Positions 1 through 7,923 of a DNA stretch of 33,740 nt are shown piece after piece. The position numbers and the translations under genes were made by a program. The number at the start of each line of letters is the position of its first letter. The first letter of the stretch is position 1. This DNA comes from an uncultured Prevotellaceae bacterium (lineage in GTDB: Bacteria; Bacteroidota; Bacteroidia; Bacteroidales; Bacteroidaceae), in the NCBI GenBank assembly GCA_902794405.1, contig CADBHI010000046.1, positions 1-33,740 on the forward strand. The letters are read 5' to 3'. Under the pieces are notes generated by a model. The model saw only the letters and a program-made list of their open reading frames with translations, had not been told where the DNA came from and searched no databases.

Positions 1-65
1 CCGCTATTTGGCGTGTTCTGATATGCCTTTGACCAATAGCTCTGTACTATCCTTGGTGCTTTCAT
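1..65 (-). CDS. Partial CDS, N-terminal 21 residues only, function unknown
   Basis: On the minus strand an ATG at 65 opens a frame that stays open to the window edge and begins MKAPRIVQSYWSKAYQ. An AAAGGA run lies about ten bases upstream, a fair ribosome-binding site. It starts 26 bases after the stop of the outer-membrane protein gene, so it probably continues that transcription unit. The IVQSYWS opening recalls small Bacteroidetes glycosyltransferase-like proteins, but too little is visible to assign a family. Confidence 0.5.
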   Translation of the reverse strand, partial: MKAPRIVQSYWSKAYQNTPNS

Positions 66-90
66 TTTCAATAAATCCTTTTTTTGTTGA

Positions 91-2403
91 TTAAAAACGC
101 TTTTTCTCCATATTTCCAGCACCTGTGCCACGATAACGATCACGCGTTACATTAAAATTATACTGTACAGTAAACATCACTGACCGCATATCACCGAGAT
201 TCTTCTGAAACATGGTAACAGCATTATTATAGAAGGTAAAATCCGGTCGTGATCCGTTGAAGATATCACGTGCTTCCAACGTAAAACTGAGTTTCTTTTT
301 AAAGAAATCTTTATATATTTTTGCATTCACGTAAGAAGAACTGCTGGTATATATATTTCTATCATTACCTGCGGTAGTCCATTGACAGTCAATATTTAAC
401 CAAGTATCCCAAGGGAGATGAATCGCGTTTTGCCATTGTAGAATTCCTATTGGCTTGTTCATACTTTTATTTTTCCCATCCACAATGACATCAAACCATT
501 GTCTAAACATTCCGACATTGACTTGCGGTTGCCATGACCCTATCTGAAACTTTCCACCCATAAACGCCTGCAAGAAATGTTTTTTCTTGAAATTCTCATA
601 TGTAAGAATTGTAATCTCACCATTATTGCTATACGGATTCGTTGTATTAACAATAGGATTATCAAAATACGAGTATGATATCTGGGCAAAATATCCCTTC
701 CAGACTGCCATATATTCTATGTTATGCAGTTTTGTTGGCAGAAGACGTGGATTTCCAGACTCATATGTCATTCTATTCAAATACGAGATATTAGCATTCA
801 AATTTGAATATGTAGGTCTCTCTACTCTGCCACTGTACGATAACGACATCTGAAGATTACCCAGACGTGTGGCTGCATTGAGTGAAGGAAATACGTTATT
901 ATATGTCTTACTCAGATTATAATCAGAACCCTCCCCTTCAAAATAGTCATAATTTACATGTTCATATCGTAAACCAAATCCAACAACGAATTTACCCAGT
1001 TGCTGCATTACCTCCATAAAACATGCAGTATTATCCTCTGTTATCTTTGAAGTTGCATTGTTTAGATTGACATATTCTGTACTAAAATTATTATCGGTTC
1101 TCGAACTTGTATATTCCTCCCCAAATTTCACTACTCCTTTAGCTACAGGATAAGTCAACAATACTTTCTCTGCCAACATCCTGCCCTTGTTTTTACTATA
1201 TGTCGTAACAGTTTGATTTTCCCCAAACTGGCTCGTTTCATCATTTACAGTATTCTGGACTCCTTTGCTCCAGATATAGTCTGCATTAAAGTCAATATTC
1301 AGCTTCTTTATTTGGCCATTGTAATATAGGTTGGCAGCATGTCGTGGAGTATTTTTTATGTCATTATCTGCCATGGTTTCCCATTTGTCGTAGAATTCAT
1401 CATTCTCAAATACACTACTTATTAAATGGGACTTTGTCTTAATATGTGCATAATCGTTTTGATAATATGCACCCATAGAATGCTTATCATTAATCAACCA
1501 TGCAAACCCCACCTTGCCAAGTAGTCCATCATAGTTCTTTCTATTAGCAGCAAATAGCTTCTGATTCCATGTTGAAGTTGCATTTGTTGTCATGTCTGTC
1601 GACTTTCTTTCCCAATTTTTCCCTCCATTAAACATGAAGTTTGAAAAAAACTCCAAGCCTCCAGTTCTATATTTCAAATCGGCAATATCAGAACTTTGAT
1701 AATAATGCTGAAAACCGTTGGTTGAACGGAACGTGCCACTCCAACCATCTCCCTGAGGTTTCTTGGTGCGAATACGAATGACACTTTTTGCATCAGCAGA
1801 ATAAGATGCTCCTGGATTTGTAATAACTTCCACATTGCGAATATTACCAGAGAGCAATGTTGATAATTCTTGGGAATCTGTTATTTTTCGGCCATTTATG
1901 TAAACAGCAGGAGATCCTTTCCCAAATACCTCTAGGTTACCATTATTCTCAACAACCATTGGAATTTGCCGTAGTACATCTTTAGCAGTTCCGGCATCCG
2001 CTAAAATACTGTTTTCTACATTTGTAACTAATGAATTGCCCTTTAAATGTGTTATAGAAGCATTGCCTTTAACGACCACCTCCTTTAGCTGGGTATTAGA
2101 ATTGATCATCTTAATATCCCCAAGCACACCATCTGGAGTAATTTCAATAACTTTTGTATCAAATCCCACAAACGACAGTTTAAGTTTCAATCCTGTTGTT
2201 AAATCACTTGTTAAATGGAACTCACCACTTCCGTTAGTTATTACTCCTGTAACGAATGTCGAGTCCTGCAGGAGGACAACATTTACAAACTCTAACGGCT
2301 TATCATTTTCATCAATAATTCGGCCTTTAATATCCTTACCTAAAACTGATGAAGAAAGCACTAATGATGCAATTATGGTTAATGTCAAACCTTTCATATA
2401 CAT
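91..2403 (-). CDS. Outer-membrane beta-barrel protein with TonB-type plug
   Basis: A 770-residue protein with the order of a Bacteroidetes TonB-dependent receptor relative. It has a signal peptide (residues 1-22), then a carboxypeptidase-regulatory-like beta-sandwich (about 23-105, with the typical GRIIDENDKPLEFVNVVLL start). A plug domain follows at about 135-215 (INGRKITDS, NPGASYSADAKSVIRI), and a long C-terminal beta-barrel of the outer membrane protein beta-barrel family ends in alternating aromatic strands. I see no TonB box and no paired SusD gene, so a glycan substrate should not be assumed. It is the third gene after two small exported proteins, with a gap of only 10 bases. ATG codons at 2403 and 2397 are both possible starts; the shorter form gives the cleaner signal peptide. 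The substrate is unknown. Confidence 0.85.
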   Translation of the reverse strand: MYMKGLTLTIIASLVLSSSVLGKDIKGRIIDENDKPLEFVNVVLLQDSTFVTGVITNGSGEFHLTSDLTTGLKLKLSFVGFDTKVIEITPDGVLGDIKMINSNTQLKEVVVKGNASITHLKGNSLVTNVENSILADAGTAKDVLRQIPMVVENNGNLEVFGKGSPAVYINGRKITDSQELSTLLSGNIRNVEVITNPGASYSADAKSVIRIRTKKPQGDGWSGTFRSTNGFQHYYQSSDIADLKYRTGGLEFFSNFMFNGGKNWERKSTDMTTNATSTWNQKLFAANRKNYDGLLGKVGFAWLINDKHSMGAYYQNDYAHIKTKSHLISSVFENDEFYDKWETMADNDIKNTPRHAANLYYNGQIKKLNIDFNADYIWSKGVQNTVNDETSQFGENQTVTTYSKNKGRMLAEKVLLTYPVAKGVVKFGEEYTSSRTDNNFSTEYVNLNNATSKITEDNTACFMEVMQQLGKFVVGFGLRYEHVNYDYFEGEGSDYNLSKTYNNVFPSLNAATRLGNLQMSLSYSGRVERPTYSNLNANISYLNRMTYESGNPRLLPTKLHNIEYMAVWKGYFAQISYSYFDNPIVNTTNPYSNNGEITILTYENFKKKHFLQAFMGGKFQIGSWQPQVNVGMFRQWFDVIVDGKNKSMNKPIGILQWQNAIHLPWDTWLNIDCQWTTAGNDRNIYTSSSSYVNAKIYKDFFKKKLSFTLEARDIFNGSRPDFTFYNNAVTMFQKNLGDMRSVMFTVQYNFNVTRDRYRGTGAGNMEKKRF

Positions 2404-2413
2404 GTTAATCTAA

Positions 2414-2767
2414 TTAGTTATTCTCGATATCCTTCCACTCAATGATCCTGTCTTTATCTTCGTTGCAAACTACATGGGCAACATGCTTCTCTTTAGTACC
2501 GTCACTCGAAACCACATAATATATAACATTGGCAGAGAAACGCACTTCATCATTTTCCTTATAGTCTTCGCAAAAGAACTTGCTGCCAAATTCAACTTTT
2601 TCTCCAGTGCTAAGTATAGAAGAAGCATGGTGTACAACAGCATTCTCAAAATTCTTGTTCTCCCAGTTTCCATGGCCAGGCATATTAATATGCCCGCTTT
2701 TTGCTAATGCAATAAACATCACAAAAACAATGAAAACTGCTAATTTTTTAAACTGACTTTTCTTCAT
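2414..2767 (-). CDS. Small exported protein, unknown function
   Basis: A 117-residue protein with a positively charged N-terminus and hydrophobic stretch (residues 8-22) that reads as a signal peptide or single anchor. I do not recognise a family. The second half (YYVVSSDGTKEKHVAHVVCN, then EDKDRIIEW) has the same rhythm as the neighbouring 125-residue lipoprotein (KYTVTSDSGNTYKTLYLLLS, then KDCDSLYYA), so the two may be distant duplicates; that is inference from eye alignment. It lies 10 bases from each neighbour and is surely co-transcribed with the outer-membrane protein downstream, which suggests a shared envelope role. Confidence 0.75.
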   Translation of the reverse strand: MKKSQFKKLAVFIVFVMFIALAKSGHINMPGHGNWENKNFENAVVHHASSILSTGEKVEFGSKFFCEDYKENDEVRFSANVIYYVVSSDGTKEKHVAHVVCNEDKDRIIEWKDIENN

Positions 2768-2777
2768 AATTTATAAA

Positions 2778-3155
2778 TTATTTTATATTAAATAACGATT
2801 TCTCACTCACCTCATTTCTCAGCTTCTGTTCAGTGTCGTTTTCATCTGATGCATAATAAAGCGAATCACAATCTTTCGACAATAGCAGGTAAAGCGTCTT
2901 GTACGTATTTCCACTGTCAGAAGTAACCGTATATTTCACTTCTGCATAAATACATGTCTTATCTTTTATTTCCCAACGGAGTTTGCGCCGAATACTTCCC
3001 CAACGCATATTCTCACCACCCTTTAGGCCTTGCTCAATGTATGCAGTAGCGGTTTTCTTGATCTTCCATTCTTGGGAACCAGGTATACTACTACATGAAC
3101 CGAATACCAGCATCATTGCAGATGTACCTATCAATGTTTTCATTAAATGTTTCAT
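2778..3155 (-). CDS. Small lipoprotein, unknown function
   Basis: A 125-residue protein with a clear lipoprotein signal: a basic start, a hydrophobic core and the lipobox-like FGSC with the cysteine at residue 20. The mature part is mainly beta-rich and resembles the next gene (2414-2767). It is first in a three-gene minus-strand unit. A -7 promoter match lies at 3194-3201, about 40 bases upstream. No known family was recognised. Confidence 0.75.
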   Translation of the reverse strand: MKHLMKTLIGTSAMMLVFGSCSSIPGSQEWKIKKTATAYIEQGLKGGENMRWGSIRRKLRWEIKDKTCIYAEVKYTVTSDSGNTYKTLYLLLSKDCDSLYYASDENDTEQKLRNEVSEKSLFNIK

Positions 3156-3193
3156 GCGCTTTTTTTATTTGATTACTTAAACTTTTGACAGTG

Positions 3194-3201
3194 CAAAGTT
3201 A
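3194..3201 (-). promoter_or_regulatory. Bacteroidetes -7 promoter element
   Basis: On the minus strand the sequence reads TAACTTTG, a full match to TAnnTTTG, followed by GC. It is about 40 bases upstream of the lipoprotein start at 3155. I see no good -33 TTTG at the usual distance. Confidence 0.6.
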
Positions 3202-3252
3202 TGGCAAAAATGAGTCTTAAAACGACTAAATGCCCAAATAAAAAATCTAAAT

Positions 3253-3289
3253 AAAAAAACGTAACCTGTTGAAATTCAAAGGTTACGTT
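3253..3289 (-). terminator. Rho-independent terminator of the TPR/LuxR-type regulator gene
   Basis: On the minus strand AACGTAACC pairs with GGTTACGTT (nine base pairs, 14-base loop) and is followed directly by a run of T. It is 37 bases after the stop of the gene at 3326 and separates it from the next transcription unit. Confidence 0.85.
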
Positions 3290-3325
3290 CCCATAAAATC
3301 TAAATGTAGCTTTGCAAAGTCTTAA

Positions 3326-4993
3326 TCAACCCTTAACACTGTTGATACAAGCGACAATATCTTGTCCTTCTGCTGCTCCAATTTTCTTCCGTATGGAAGT
3401 CTTGCGTACATAAATCGTTGCGTCAGACTGTTGTGTAATGACACCTATTTCCTTTGTTGAGAATCCCGCACACAACAGGCAGCAAATCTGCACTTCCTTT
3501 TCCGTGAGTGCATCGGCATATTGACTTGACAATCGGGCATGAAAATTATTATAAAGTCGATTTATTACAGGATAGAGGTCAGACCATATGAGCAGACTGT
3601 CTGTGGGTATTTCTCCACCGCTAATACCCGATATACGTTTAAGAAGAGCCTGATTCTGGTTGGTAGGTGTACTAGCCACAAGTCGAATGATGCCCAACTG
3701 TTGCAAAAGTATTTTCTTGAAGAAAGCATCATCTTCCACCTGAGGTAGATCTTTTCCTTTTTCGTTTTCTACAGGAGCCTTCTGTGCCTCTTCTAGCATT
3801 CTCGTCAAGGTGTCAATCCTATCTTCTGCCTCTGCCAGTTGTCTAATCCTATTCCTATAATATAGATAGCCACCCATTCCGCCGACAATCAACAGCAGCA
3901 TTGCCACCGACAGCATCCATCCCATCCGCTGTTTACTGAGTTTCAGTTCATAGTTGGCCGCCTGCAGACGGTTCTTTGTTTCTTGTCGTCTAGCCAATGT
4001 GTTCTCTTTTGCTTGCATATCTGTCATGATAGAGTCAAAAAATCTAGCAAACTCCACAGACGATACAGGTTTGCCACTTGCATAATCCAACAAAAAACGT
4101 TTTTGTTCCAACTCTGCCCTACGCGCAATATTTGCAAACCCTTCTGCTTCCAGTTCTGTCTCACTCTTGATAGCCCTGTCATTACAGATGCGGGCAGAGT
4201 CAAGCCGATGCATATTGATATAGTTACCAGCCATTGACATTTGAATCGCCGACAACTCCGCCACCTGTGGCATCATTTGCCCAATCTGGTAGAACATGTC
4301 ATTTGAACGGCTGTATTGTCCATTATTTGCCAGATAGTCGGCATAGTTGCGCATAATCTCACATGCAAGGGCCGTGTCGCCGTTCTCTGCTGCCGACCTG
4401 ATGCCCTTGTCATAGTAATATTCAGAATGTCCATCGCCCAGCAGAGAAAGGTTCAGCCCCAACTTATAATTTAATATAGCCAACTGACGTTTCGACATGC
4501 CATAGGTTAATGCTTCTTTTAGCACATCTACGGCTTGATCGTATTTACGCTGATGTTCTAAAACACCAGCTTTTGCAACCAGTAATTGAACTCGTTTTAC
4601 CGAGTCCGATATTTCCGTGAGACCCTTGTCTATGGCTTTTACAGCATCTTCTCCCTTATCCTTCCAGTTTAGATAAGAGGCTTCCAGTAGATAGCAGTCT
4701 GCCACTTTCTCATTTTCTGTTCTGTAATAGACTATTGCTTCCATCAACTGATCATCTTCTGCCAGTGACAGTCCCAATGCCTGATGTGCCAATGCCCGGT
4801 TCCAAACCAGATGCATTCGCTCTTTCTCATTTAAACTACTTACTTGCTCCAAAGAGTCTAATATAGCAATAGCTCGTTTCGGATCATTAACAAGCAAAGT
4901 GTCAGTATCTGATATTACGGCTTCATTCAGATTCTCTTTACAGGAAAAAAGAATGAAGATGAGGCATAAAAGGAATATTTTCGTTAATTTCAT
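3326..4993 (-). CDS. Membrane-anchored TPR protein with C-terminal LuxR-type HTH
   Basis: With the start at 4993 the protein is 555 residues. It opens with MKLTKIFLLCLIFILFSCKE, a lipoprotein-like signal with Cys18. About 340 residues of TPR-like helical pairs follow (for example near 60-240), then a coiled coil and a strong membrane segment (about 357-379). Next come a second coiled coil and a C-terminal winged or LuxR-like helix-turn-helix (about 495-555, LTEKEVQICCLLCAGFSTKE). This is the layout of Bacteroidetes tethered regulators that sense outside the membrane and bind DNA inside. An in-frame ATG at 5020 exists but would put ten odd residues before the signal. It sits just upstream of the outer-membrane protein unit, which it may regulate; that is inference from position. 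Confidence 0.8.
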   Translation of the reverse strand: MKLTKIFLLCLIFILFSCKENLNEAVISDTDTLLVNDPKRAIAILDSLEQVSSLNEKERMHLVWNRALAHQALGLSLAEDDQLMEAIVYYRTENEKVADCYLLEASYLNWKDKGEDAVKAIDKGLTEISDSVKRVQLLVAKAGVLEHQRKYDQAVDVLKEALTYGMSKRQLAILNYKLGLNLSLLGDGHSEYYYDKGIRSAAENGDTALACEIMRNYADYLANNGQYSRSNDMFYQIGQMMPQVAELSAIQMSMAGNYINMHRLDSARICNDRAIKSETELEAEGFANIARRAELEQKRFLLDYASGKPVSSVEFARFFDSIMTDMQAKENTLARRQETKNRLQAANYELKLSKQRMGWMLSVAMLLLIVGGMGGYLYYRNRIRQLAEAEDRIDTLTRMLEEAQKAPVENEKGKDLPQVEDDAFFKKILLQQLGIIRLVASTPTNQNQALLKRISGISGGEIPTDSLLIWSDLYPVINRLYNNFHARLSSQYADALTEKEVQICCLLCAGFSTKEIGVITQQSDATIYVRKTSIRKKIGAAEGQDIVACINSVKG

Positions 4994-5443
4994 ATTTATG
5001 GTCGTAAGTTTCAAACACAATCAACTTTTATTTTTTTATCATAATTGCAGTTTTAAAGTAAAAATGAATTGTTTGTTGTTTCTTTGATTTTTATTGTGAA
5101 CCTAAAGAATCGTGATATTGGAATTACATTTCAAATTTAAAAAGTGCTTGTGACCTTTCTTTTTTATAAAGAAGTCATCTTGTATAATTCTTTTCTGTTT
5201 GCCATATCTTACTCCATAAAAACTTAAATCAATAATTAAAACACTATTTCAAGTGCAAATATACAAATAATAAATATAAAAGATACCTATCGGTATGTTT
5301 ATCATACTGTTTTTATGGATTATTAACTGTTAATACATTCTATTTTTCATCTATTTGTAGTTTGATATAATTAAAATAGGTTTTTCAATTTCTAATATTT
5401 TCGGATTATAAAGAATCTCAAAGGAAAGAATTTCTGCAAAATG

Positions 5444-5475
5444 TTTGGTTGGTTCAACTATAATGTGTACCTTTG
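5444..5475 (+). promoter_or_regulatory. Strong promoter match with no gene behind it
   Basis: TTTG at 5444-5447, a 20-base spacer and TACCTTTG at 5468-5475 give a full Bacteroidetes promoter. The next annotated start is 370 bases away and has its own -7 element, so this promoter either drives a short RNA or is left over from a lost gene. Confidence 0.5.
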
Positions 5476-5775
5476 TACCGCAATTGAAGTCAATAAAGAG
5501 TTATTGAGTCCTACGCAAATCGCGGATAATTTCGGACTCCCGTATGTAACTAATTCGTAACCTCTCCAAAATATTGGTTCTAATCATTGCTGAAAGTCAA
5601 TAAGTTATCAAAAATCGGCGGTTTTCGCGCCATAAACTCCCAGTTCTGCTTTAGCACCAACCCAGGTTAAATCTGGAACATTTTTAGCTATTGCGAAATA
5701 TCTAAACAAACCACAATAGGTAAGCTAAAGATTTCGTAAGACGAGTTAATTATTGCTAAATAATGGCCTCCATCC

Positions 5776-5806
5776 ATTGCCGTATCAAAACAAAAGCATA
5801 TCTTTG
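5776..5806 (+). promoter_or_regulatory. Promoter of the SPFH gene
   Basis: TATCTTTG at 5799-5806 with ATTG at 5776-5779, spacer 19. The ATG of the SPFH gene is 41 bases past the -7 element. Confidence 0.65.
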
Positions 5807-5846
5807 CAATATCAAAATAATATCAACCAATTAAACGTTAAAAGAG

Positions 5847-6815
5847 ATGGAGAACAAAGAGTTTCAATTTAATGGTGTAGTCATGAATGGCTTCTTGATG
5901 CTGTTCGTGAACATTGTCATACTGATCATGTCAATCTATGGCATCATTAGTGGATTCAGCTTGTTACACAGCACCGATGGTCATACGGCAGGTGGAATCA
6001 TCGTCTGCAGCATTGTGCTGTTGATTGCCAATATCATTATGTGGCGCGGATGCCTGATGCTGGAGCCCAACGAGGCCCGGGTGACAACGTGGTTCGGCGA
6101 ATACAGCGGCACGTTTTCGGAGACGGGTTTCTACTGGATCAATCCGTTCTATGGTACTAAAAAGGTAAGCCTGCGCGCACGCAACTTAGATGCAGAACCT
6201 ATCAAGGTGAACGACAAGACGGGTAACCCCGTGATGATTGGTTTGGTGCTGGTATGGAAGTTGAAGGACACGTACAAGGCCCTGTTCGAGGTGGACTCTC
6301 AGACGATGGCAAGCATCTCGCAGGGGCAGATGGGCACCGACGTTCGTTCCATCATGAACGCCTTGGAACGATTTGTCCGTGTACAGAGCGACGCCGCCCT
6401 GCGTCAGGTAGCAGGTCAGTATGCCTACGACGACGAGGACAATAAGACCAACGAACTGACGCTGCGTGGTGGTGGTGAGGAAATCAACGACCAGCTGGAA
6501 CAAAAGCTGAACGAGCGCTTAGCGCTGGCTGGCATCGAAGTGGTCGAAGCCCGCATCAACTATCTGGCCTACGCTCCTGAGATTGCCGCCGTCATGCTGC
6601 GCCGTCAACAGGCTTCTGCCATCATCACCGCCCGCGAGAAGATTGTGGAGGGCGCCGTCTCGATGGTGAAAATGGCACTCGACAAGCTGTCGAACGAAGA
6701 AATTGTGGAACTGGACGACGACAAGAAGGCCGCTATGGTCTCGAACCTGCTCGTCGTGCTCTGTGGCGACGACTCGGCACAGCCAGTAGTTAATACCGGA
6801 ACACTCAATCATTAA
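5847..6815 (+). CDS. SPFH/Band 7 membrane protein
   Basis: A 322-residue protein with two N-terminal membrane segments (about 12-36 and 48-66) and then an SPFH/Band 7 (stomatin-prohibitin) domain. The domain starts at LEPNEARVTTWFGEYSGTF and runs through GFYWINPF and the helical part ending about ARINYLAYAPEIAAVMLRRQ; a short acidic tail follows. SPFH proteins form large oligomeric rings or scaffolds at membrane microdomains; the substrate here is unknown. Two tiny genes follow with gaps of 3 and -1 bases, so the three form one operon. The start is supported by the promoter 41 bases upstream. Base composition is markedly more GC-rich than the gene-poor gap before it. Confidence 0.9.
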   Translation: MENKEFQFNGVVMNGFLMLFVNIVILIMSIYGIISGFSLLHSTDGHTAGGIIVCSIVLLIANIIMWRGCLMLEPNEARVTTWFGEYSGTFSETGFYWINPFYGTKKVSLRARNLDAEPIKVNDKTGNPVMIGLVLVWKLKDTYKALFEVDSQTMASISQGQMGTDVRSIMNALERFVRVQSDAALRQVAGQYAYDDEDNKTNELTLRGGGEEINDQLEQKLNERLALAGIEVVEARINYLAYAPEIAAVMLRRQQASAIITAREKIVEGAVSMVKMALDKLSNEEIVELDDDKKAAMVSNLLVVLCGDDSAQPVVNTGTLNH

Positions 6816-6818
6816 AAT

Positions 6819-6956
6819 ATGAAAAGGTTTGAATACAAGACAGTAACGCCCCTTTTTCATGCGGAACGGGAACTCAACCAATTGGGTTTCGATGGCTGGG
6901 AACTCGTTGCCGTAGATCGGGGAACGATGTATCTGAAACGAGAAATCAGCAATTAA
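6819..6956 (+). CDS. 45-residue small protein, DUF4177-like
   Basis: Starts three bases after the SPFH stop and encodes MKRFEYKTVTPL followed by a helix and GFDGWELVAVDRGTMYLKRE. The pattern of a first strand with YKTV, then LNxLGxxGWELV, then a last strand is that of DUF4177-type mini-proteins. No membrane segment is present. Role unknown; its tight link to the SPFH gene and the RHH gene suggests it works with or regulates them. Confidence 0.7.
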   Translation: MKRFEYKTVTPLFHAERELNQLGFDGWELVAVDRGTMYLKREISN

Positions 6957-7126
6957 TGGCAGAGAAAAATACCAAGAGTTTTATCCTACGCGTTGACGCT
7001 GACACGATGAACGCGATAGAGGCTTGGGCTGCTGACGAGTTCCGCAGCACCAACGGCCAGCTGCAGTGGATCATTACTGAGGCGCTACGTCAGGCGAAAC
7101 GTCTGCCAAAAAAGAAGGCGAAATGA
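6956..7126 (+). CDS. Arc-like ribbon-helix-helix protein, 56 residues
   Basis: The start overlaps the previous stop by one base (TAATG). The product begins MAEKNTKSFILRVDADTM and continues with helices typical of Arc/MetJ-type ribbon-helix-helix DNA-binding proteins: a basic-polar strand FILRVD, helix NAIEAWAADEF, turn STNGQ, helix LQWIITEALRQA and a lysine-rich tail. It would dimerise to bind DNA. It may autoregulate this three-gene operon, though no operator was identified. A terminator follows at once. Confidence 0.8.
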   Translation: MAEKNTKSFILRVDADTMNAIEAWAADEFRSTNGQLQWIITEALRQAKRLPKKKAK

Positions 7127-7127
7127 G

Positions 7128-7163
7128 AAACAGCCGAGAGCAGAACTCTCGGCTGTTTCTTTT
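7128..7163 (+). terminator. Rho-independent terminator after the SPFH operon
   Basis: AAACAGCCGAGAG and CTCTCGGCTGTTT form a 13-base-pair perfect stem with a five-base loop, followed by CTTTT. It starts two bases after the ribbon-helix-helix stop. Confidence 0.9.
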
Positions 7164-7167
7164 CAGG

Positions 7168-7242
7168 TAGGGACACCCGGGCTCGAACCGGGGACCTCTG
7201 CAATGTGACTGCAGCGCTCTAAACCAACTGGGCTATGCCCCT
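7168..7242 (-). tRNA. tRNA-Val (anticodon CAC)
   Basis: On the minus strand a 75-base cloverleaf can be drawn. The acceptor stem is AGGGGCA/TGTCCCT with an A discriminator, and the D loop has AGTTGGTTTA. The anticodon stem CTGCA/TGCAG encloses GTCACAT, giving anticodon CAC, which reads the valine codon GTG. The T stem is CCCGG/CCGGG with loop TTCGAGC. CCA is not encoded. Confidence 0.9.
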
Positions 7243-7339
7243 GTCATTGCTTATTTAGCGGGTGCAAAGGTAATACTTTTCATTGAGAAATGAGGAATGC
7301 TGCCTTAGAAATGTGTCAATGCTTATAGTTTTTTAACGT

Positions 7340-7377
7340 TTAACGACCGTCGCAATTATTGTTGCGGCGGTCGTTAA
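7340..7377. terminator. Long hairpin, probable bidirectional terminator
   Basis: TTAACGACCGTCGCAA and TTGCGGCGGTCGTTAA form a 16-base-pair stem with a single G-T wobble and a six-base loop. It lies 18 bases after the stop of the minus-strand gene ending at 7396. The T-tract is weak on either strand, so a role as transcript-end stabiliser is equally possible. Confidence 0.65.
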
Positions 7378-7395
7378 AATACCTCATTACTTTTT

Positions 7396-7758
7396 TTACC
7401 TTCTGATGATGCGATTCTGCAGCGTGGCTCCTAATAGCTTCATATAAGTCTCGTACTGTTTGTCGTTCAGCACGTTGCGCATGTTCTGCACATCCTTTCT
7501 GATGGCTTTGTTGATGAGAGCATGGCGATCGAATCTCCTTGCCGTAGCAGCCGATGTGAGGTCTTCGTTTAAATTGTCGCTAATCACTTGCACGGCTTCC
7601 ATCTGGTAGTCTGTCAGGTCGAGCGTTACAGCCAGTCTGCGCATATCAAACGTGATGCCGTAGTTGTCTACATTCTTCACTGCAGTGGTGTTTTGGGTCT
7701 TTGCATAACCAAATGTCATTGTCATTGCGGCTACTACTGTCAATACAATCTTTTTCAT
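7396..7758 (-). CDS. Small secreted helical protein, unknown function
   Basis: The likely start is the ATG at 7758, preceded by AAAGGAAC, giving 120 residues. The N-terminus MKKIVLTVVAAMTMTFGYAK is a classical signal peptide. A longer open frame to 7962 exists, but it runs back over the glyQS promoter and start and has no signal, so it is rejected. The mature protein is helical, with LDLTDYQMEAVQVIS and VLNDKQYETYMKLL, spaced like the LTxxQ repeats of CpxP/Spy-type periplasmic proteins; that is a resemblance only. It is divergent from glyQS with a 165-base gap. Confidence 0.75.
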   Translation of the reverse strand: MKKIVLTVVAAMTMTFGYAKTQNTTAVKNVDNYGITFDMRRLAVTLDLTDYQMEAVQVISDNLNEDLTSAATARRFDRHALINKAIRKDVQNMRNVLNDKQYETYMKLLGATLQNRIIRR

Positions 7759-7862
7759 AATTTGTTCCTTTCTTTTAATTTTGTTGTTATCCTGATGTTT
7801 GTTATCCTGTTCTGCTTCTTTGACGCATCGAAATGTGAAAGGTTTAAAAACGCCCAAACTTT

Positions 7863-7894
7863 TTTGCACATTCCAATAAAAATATGTACCTTTG
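7863..7894 (+). promoter_or_regulatory. Promoter of the glyQS operon
   Basis: TTTG at 7863-7866, a 20-base spacer, TACCTTTG at 7887-7894. The glyQS ATG is 29 bases beyond the -7 element. Confidence 0.85.
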
Positions 7895-7923
7895 CACGCA
7901 AAATCACAAACATATAATATATT

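Larger units (their letters stand above)
5021..5846. other. Gene-poor intergenic region with one orphan promoter
   Basis: About 800 bases without a convincing gene. The part up to about 5430 is very AT-rich and shows nothing clear. A perfect promoter lies at 5444-5475. Downstream of it, codons from 5489 to the stop at 5560 read VNKELLSPTQIADNFGLPYV, with no ATG in front; this looks like the scrap of a DNA-binding or phage-type protein rather than a gene. The rest, to about 5790, is more GC-balanced but carries no open frame I can support. Confidence 0.5.
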
